Assembly: GCF_030816485.1 (NCBI RefSeq)
Contig: NZ_JAUSYC010000001.1
Span: 1,364,001 to 1,428,000, forward strand
Origin: Arthrobacter sp. B1I2
GTDB lineage: Bacteria > Actinomycetota > Actinomycetes > Actinomycetales > Micrococcaceae
Direction of reading: 5' to 3'
Length of the DNA stretch: 64,000 nucleotides
Under the pieces are notes generated by a model. The model saw nothing but the letters and a program-made list of their open reading frames with translations. It ran no database searches and was not told where the DNA came from. Below are positions 63,627 to 64,000 of the stretch, piece by piece (the stretch's first letter is position 1; each line of letters starts with the position of its first letter). The translations under genes and the position numbers were made by a program.

Positions 63627-64000
63627 TCAGCCGTTGATGACCTGGGGTACGCCGAGGGCCTTGAGGCCTTCAACGCCGAACTCCACGCCGTAGCCTGACT
63701 GCTTGGCTCCGCCGAAGGGGATGCGGGGGTCCACGGCGCCGTGCCGGTTGATCCACACAGTCCCGGCCTGGATGCGGGCGGCGACCTCCCGGGCGGCGGC
63801 CAGGTCCGGGGACCAGACGGAGGCGCCCAGGCCGACGTCGAGGCCGTTGGCCTTTTCCACCGCTTCGTCGATGGTGTTGTAGCGGATGATGGGCAGGGCG
63901 GGGCCGAACTGTTCCTCGGCAACCAGCGGGTTGTCGTTGTCGATGTCGGCCACCAGCGTGGTGGGGTAGAAGTAGCCCGGTTGGCTGGTGTCCGGGTTCC
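63627..64000 (-). CDS. Aldehyde dehydrogenase, C-terminal part (cut at right edge)
   Basis: The frame is open to the window edge, so only the last 124 residues are seen. YFYPTTLVADIDNDNPLVAEEQFGPALPI, GLGASVWSPDLAAAREVAARIQAGTVWIN and PFGGAKQSGYGVEFGVEGL are the standard C-terminal blocks of the NAD(P)-dependent ALDH superfamily. The catalytic Cys lies outside the window. The substrate is unknown; betaine-aldehyde/succinate-semialdehyde-type members look similar here. Confidence 0.92.
   Translation of the reverse strand, partial: NPDTSQPGYFYPTTLVADIDNDNPLVAEEQFGPALPIIRYNTIDEAVEKANGLDVGLGASVWSPDLAAAREVAARIQAGTVWINRHGAVDPRIPFGGAKQSGYGVEFGVEGLKALGVPQVING

Overview
The window is high-GC chromosomal DNA of an actinobacterium, most likely Arthrobacter, Pseudarthrobacter or a close relative in the Micrococcaceae. 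The signs are the GC-rich codon usage with GTG and TTG starts, HAIR operators in front of dnaK-grpE-dnaJ-hspR, a SAM-IV-type riboswitch, and a fused MrpA/B antiporter subunit. The species call is inference. I see no rRNA, CRISPR array, integrase, transposase or phage module. There is one tRNA (Gly, CCC). Both edge genes are cut: a coiled-coil protein on the left and an aldehyde dehydrogenase on the right.

Layout, 0-24.9 kb: mostly small metabolic and transport units. In order these are a DJ-1/PfpI protein with an aldo-keto reductase; a luciferase-like oxidoreductase with a DHA2 exporter; panD, an AEC carrier and a sarcosine-oxidase-type flavoprotein; a LysR/APC permease divergent pair; bifunctional putA; a zinc-ribbon mini-protein; a LysR/MFS divergent pair; a carboxyethylornithine-synthase-like dehydrogenase coupled to a 46-aa lysine-rich protein; tRNA-Gly; an SRPBCC protein; a secreted CAP/FG-GAP protein; dcd; a KhtTU-like K+/H+ antiporter; and a UMF1-type MFS protein.

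24.9-38.3 kb: the mrpACDEFG sodium/proton antiporter operon; DUF4235; a three-gene ATGA-coupled operon (haem-oxygenase-like diiron protein, GT2 glycosyltransferase, CDGSH Fe-S protein); a UPF0303 protein; then a TPP riboswitch controlling the ykoEDC thiamine-precursor ECF transporter, whose S-component carries a one-base frameshift.

38.4-57.8 kb: an HTH-MurA fusion that looks leaderless; a YbdK-type carboxylate-amine ligase; a SAM-IV riboswitch driving DUF1737-rhodanese-metZ; regulators and PPOX; pabC and a kinase-PabB fusion for p-aminobenzoate; cardiolipin synthase; a frameshifted Bcr/CflA exporter; LMW-PTP; LysE; a methyltransferase; a MarR/MMPL pair with a clear palindrome; an epimerase; and a damaged TetR gene.

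58-64 kb: an acidic GDYG-repeat protein, then the heat-shock operon dnaK-grpE-dnaJ-hspR behind two HAIR sites that flank and overlap a TTGACA/TAAAGT promoter. A roughly 220-bp nested hairpin element separates grpE from dnaJ. After a strong terminator come a small membrane protein and the partial aldehyde dehydrogenase.

The most interesting unexplained items are the diiron-GT2-CDGSH operon, the hairpin element inside the heat-shock operon, the kinase-PabB and HTH-MurA fusions, and two single-C frameshifts in transporter genes.
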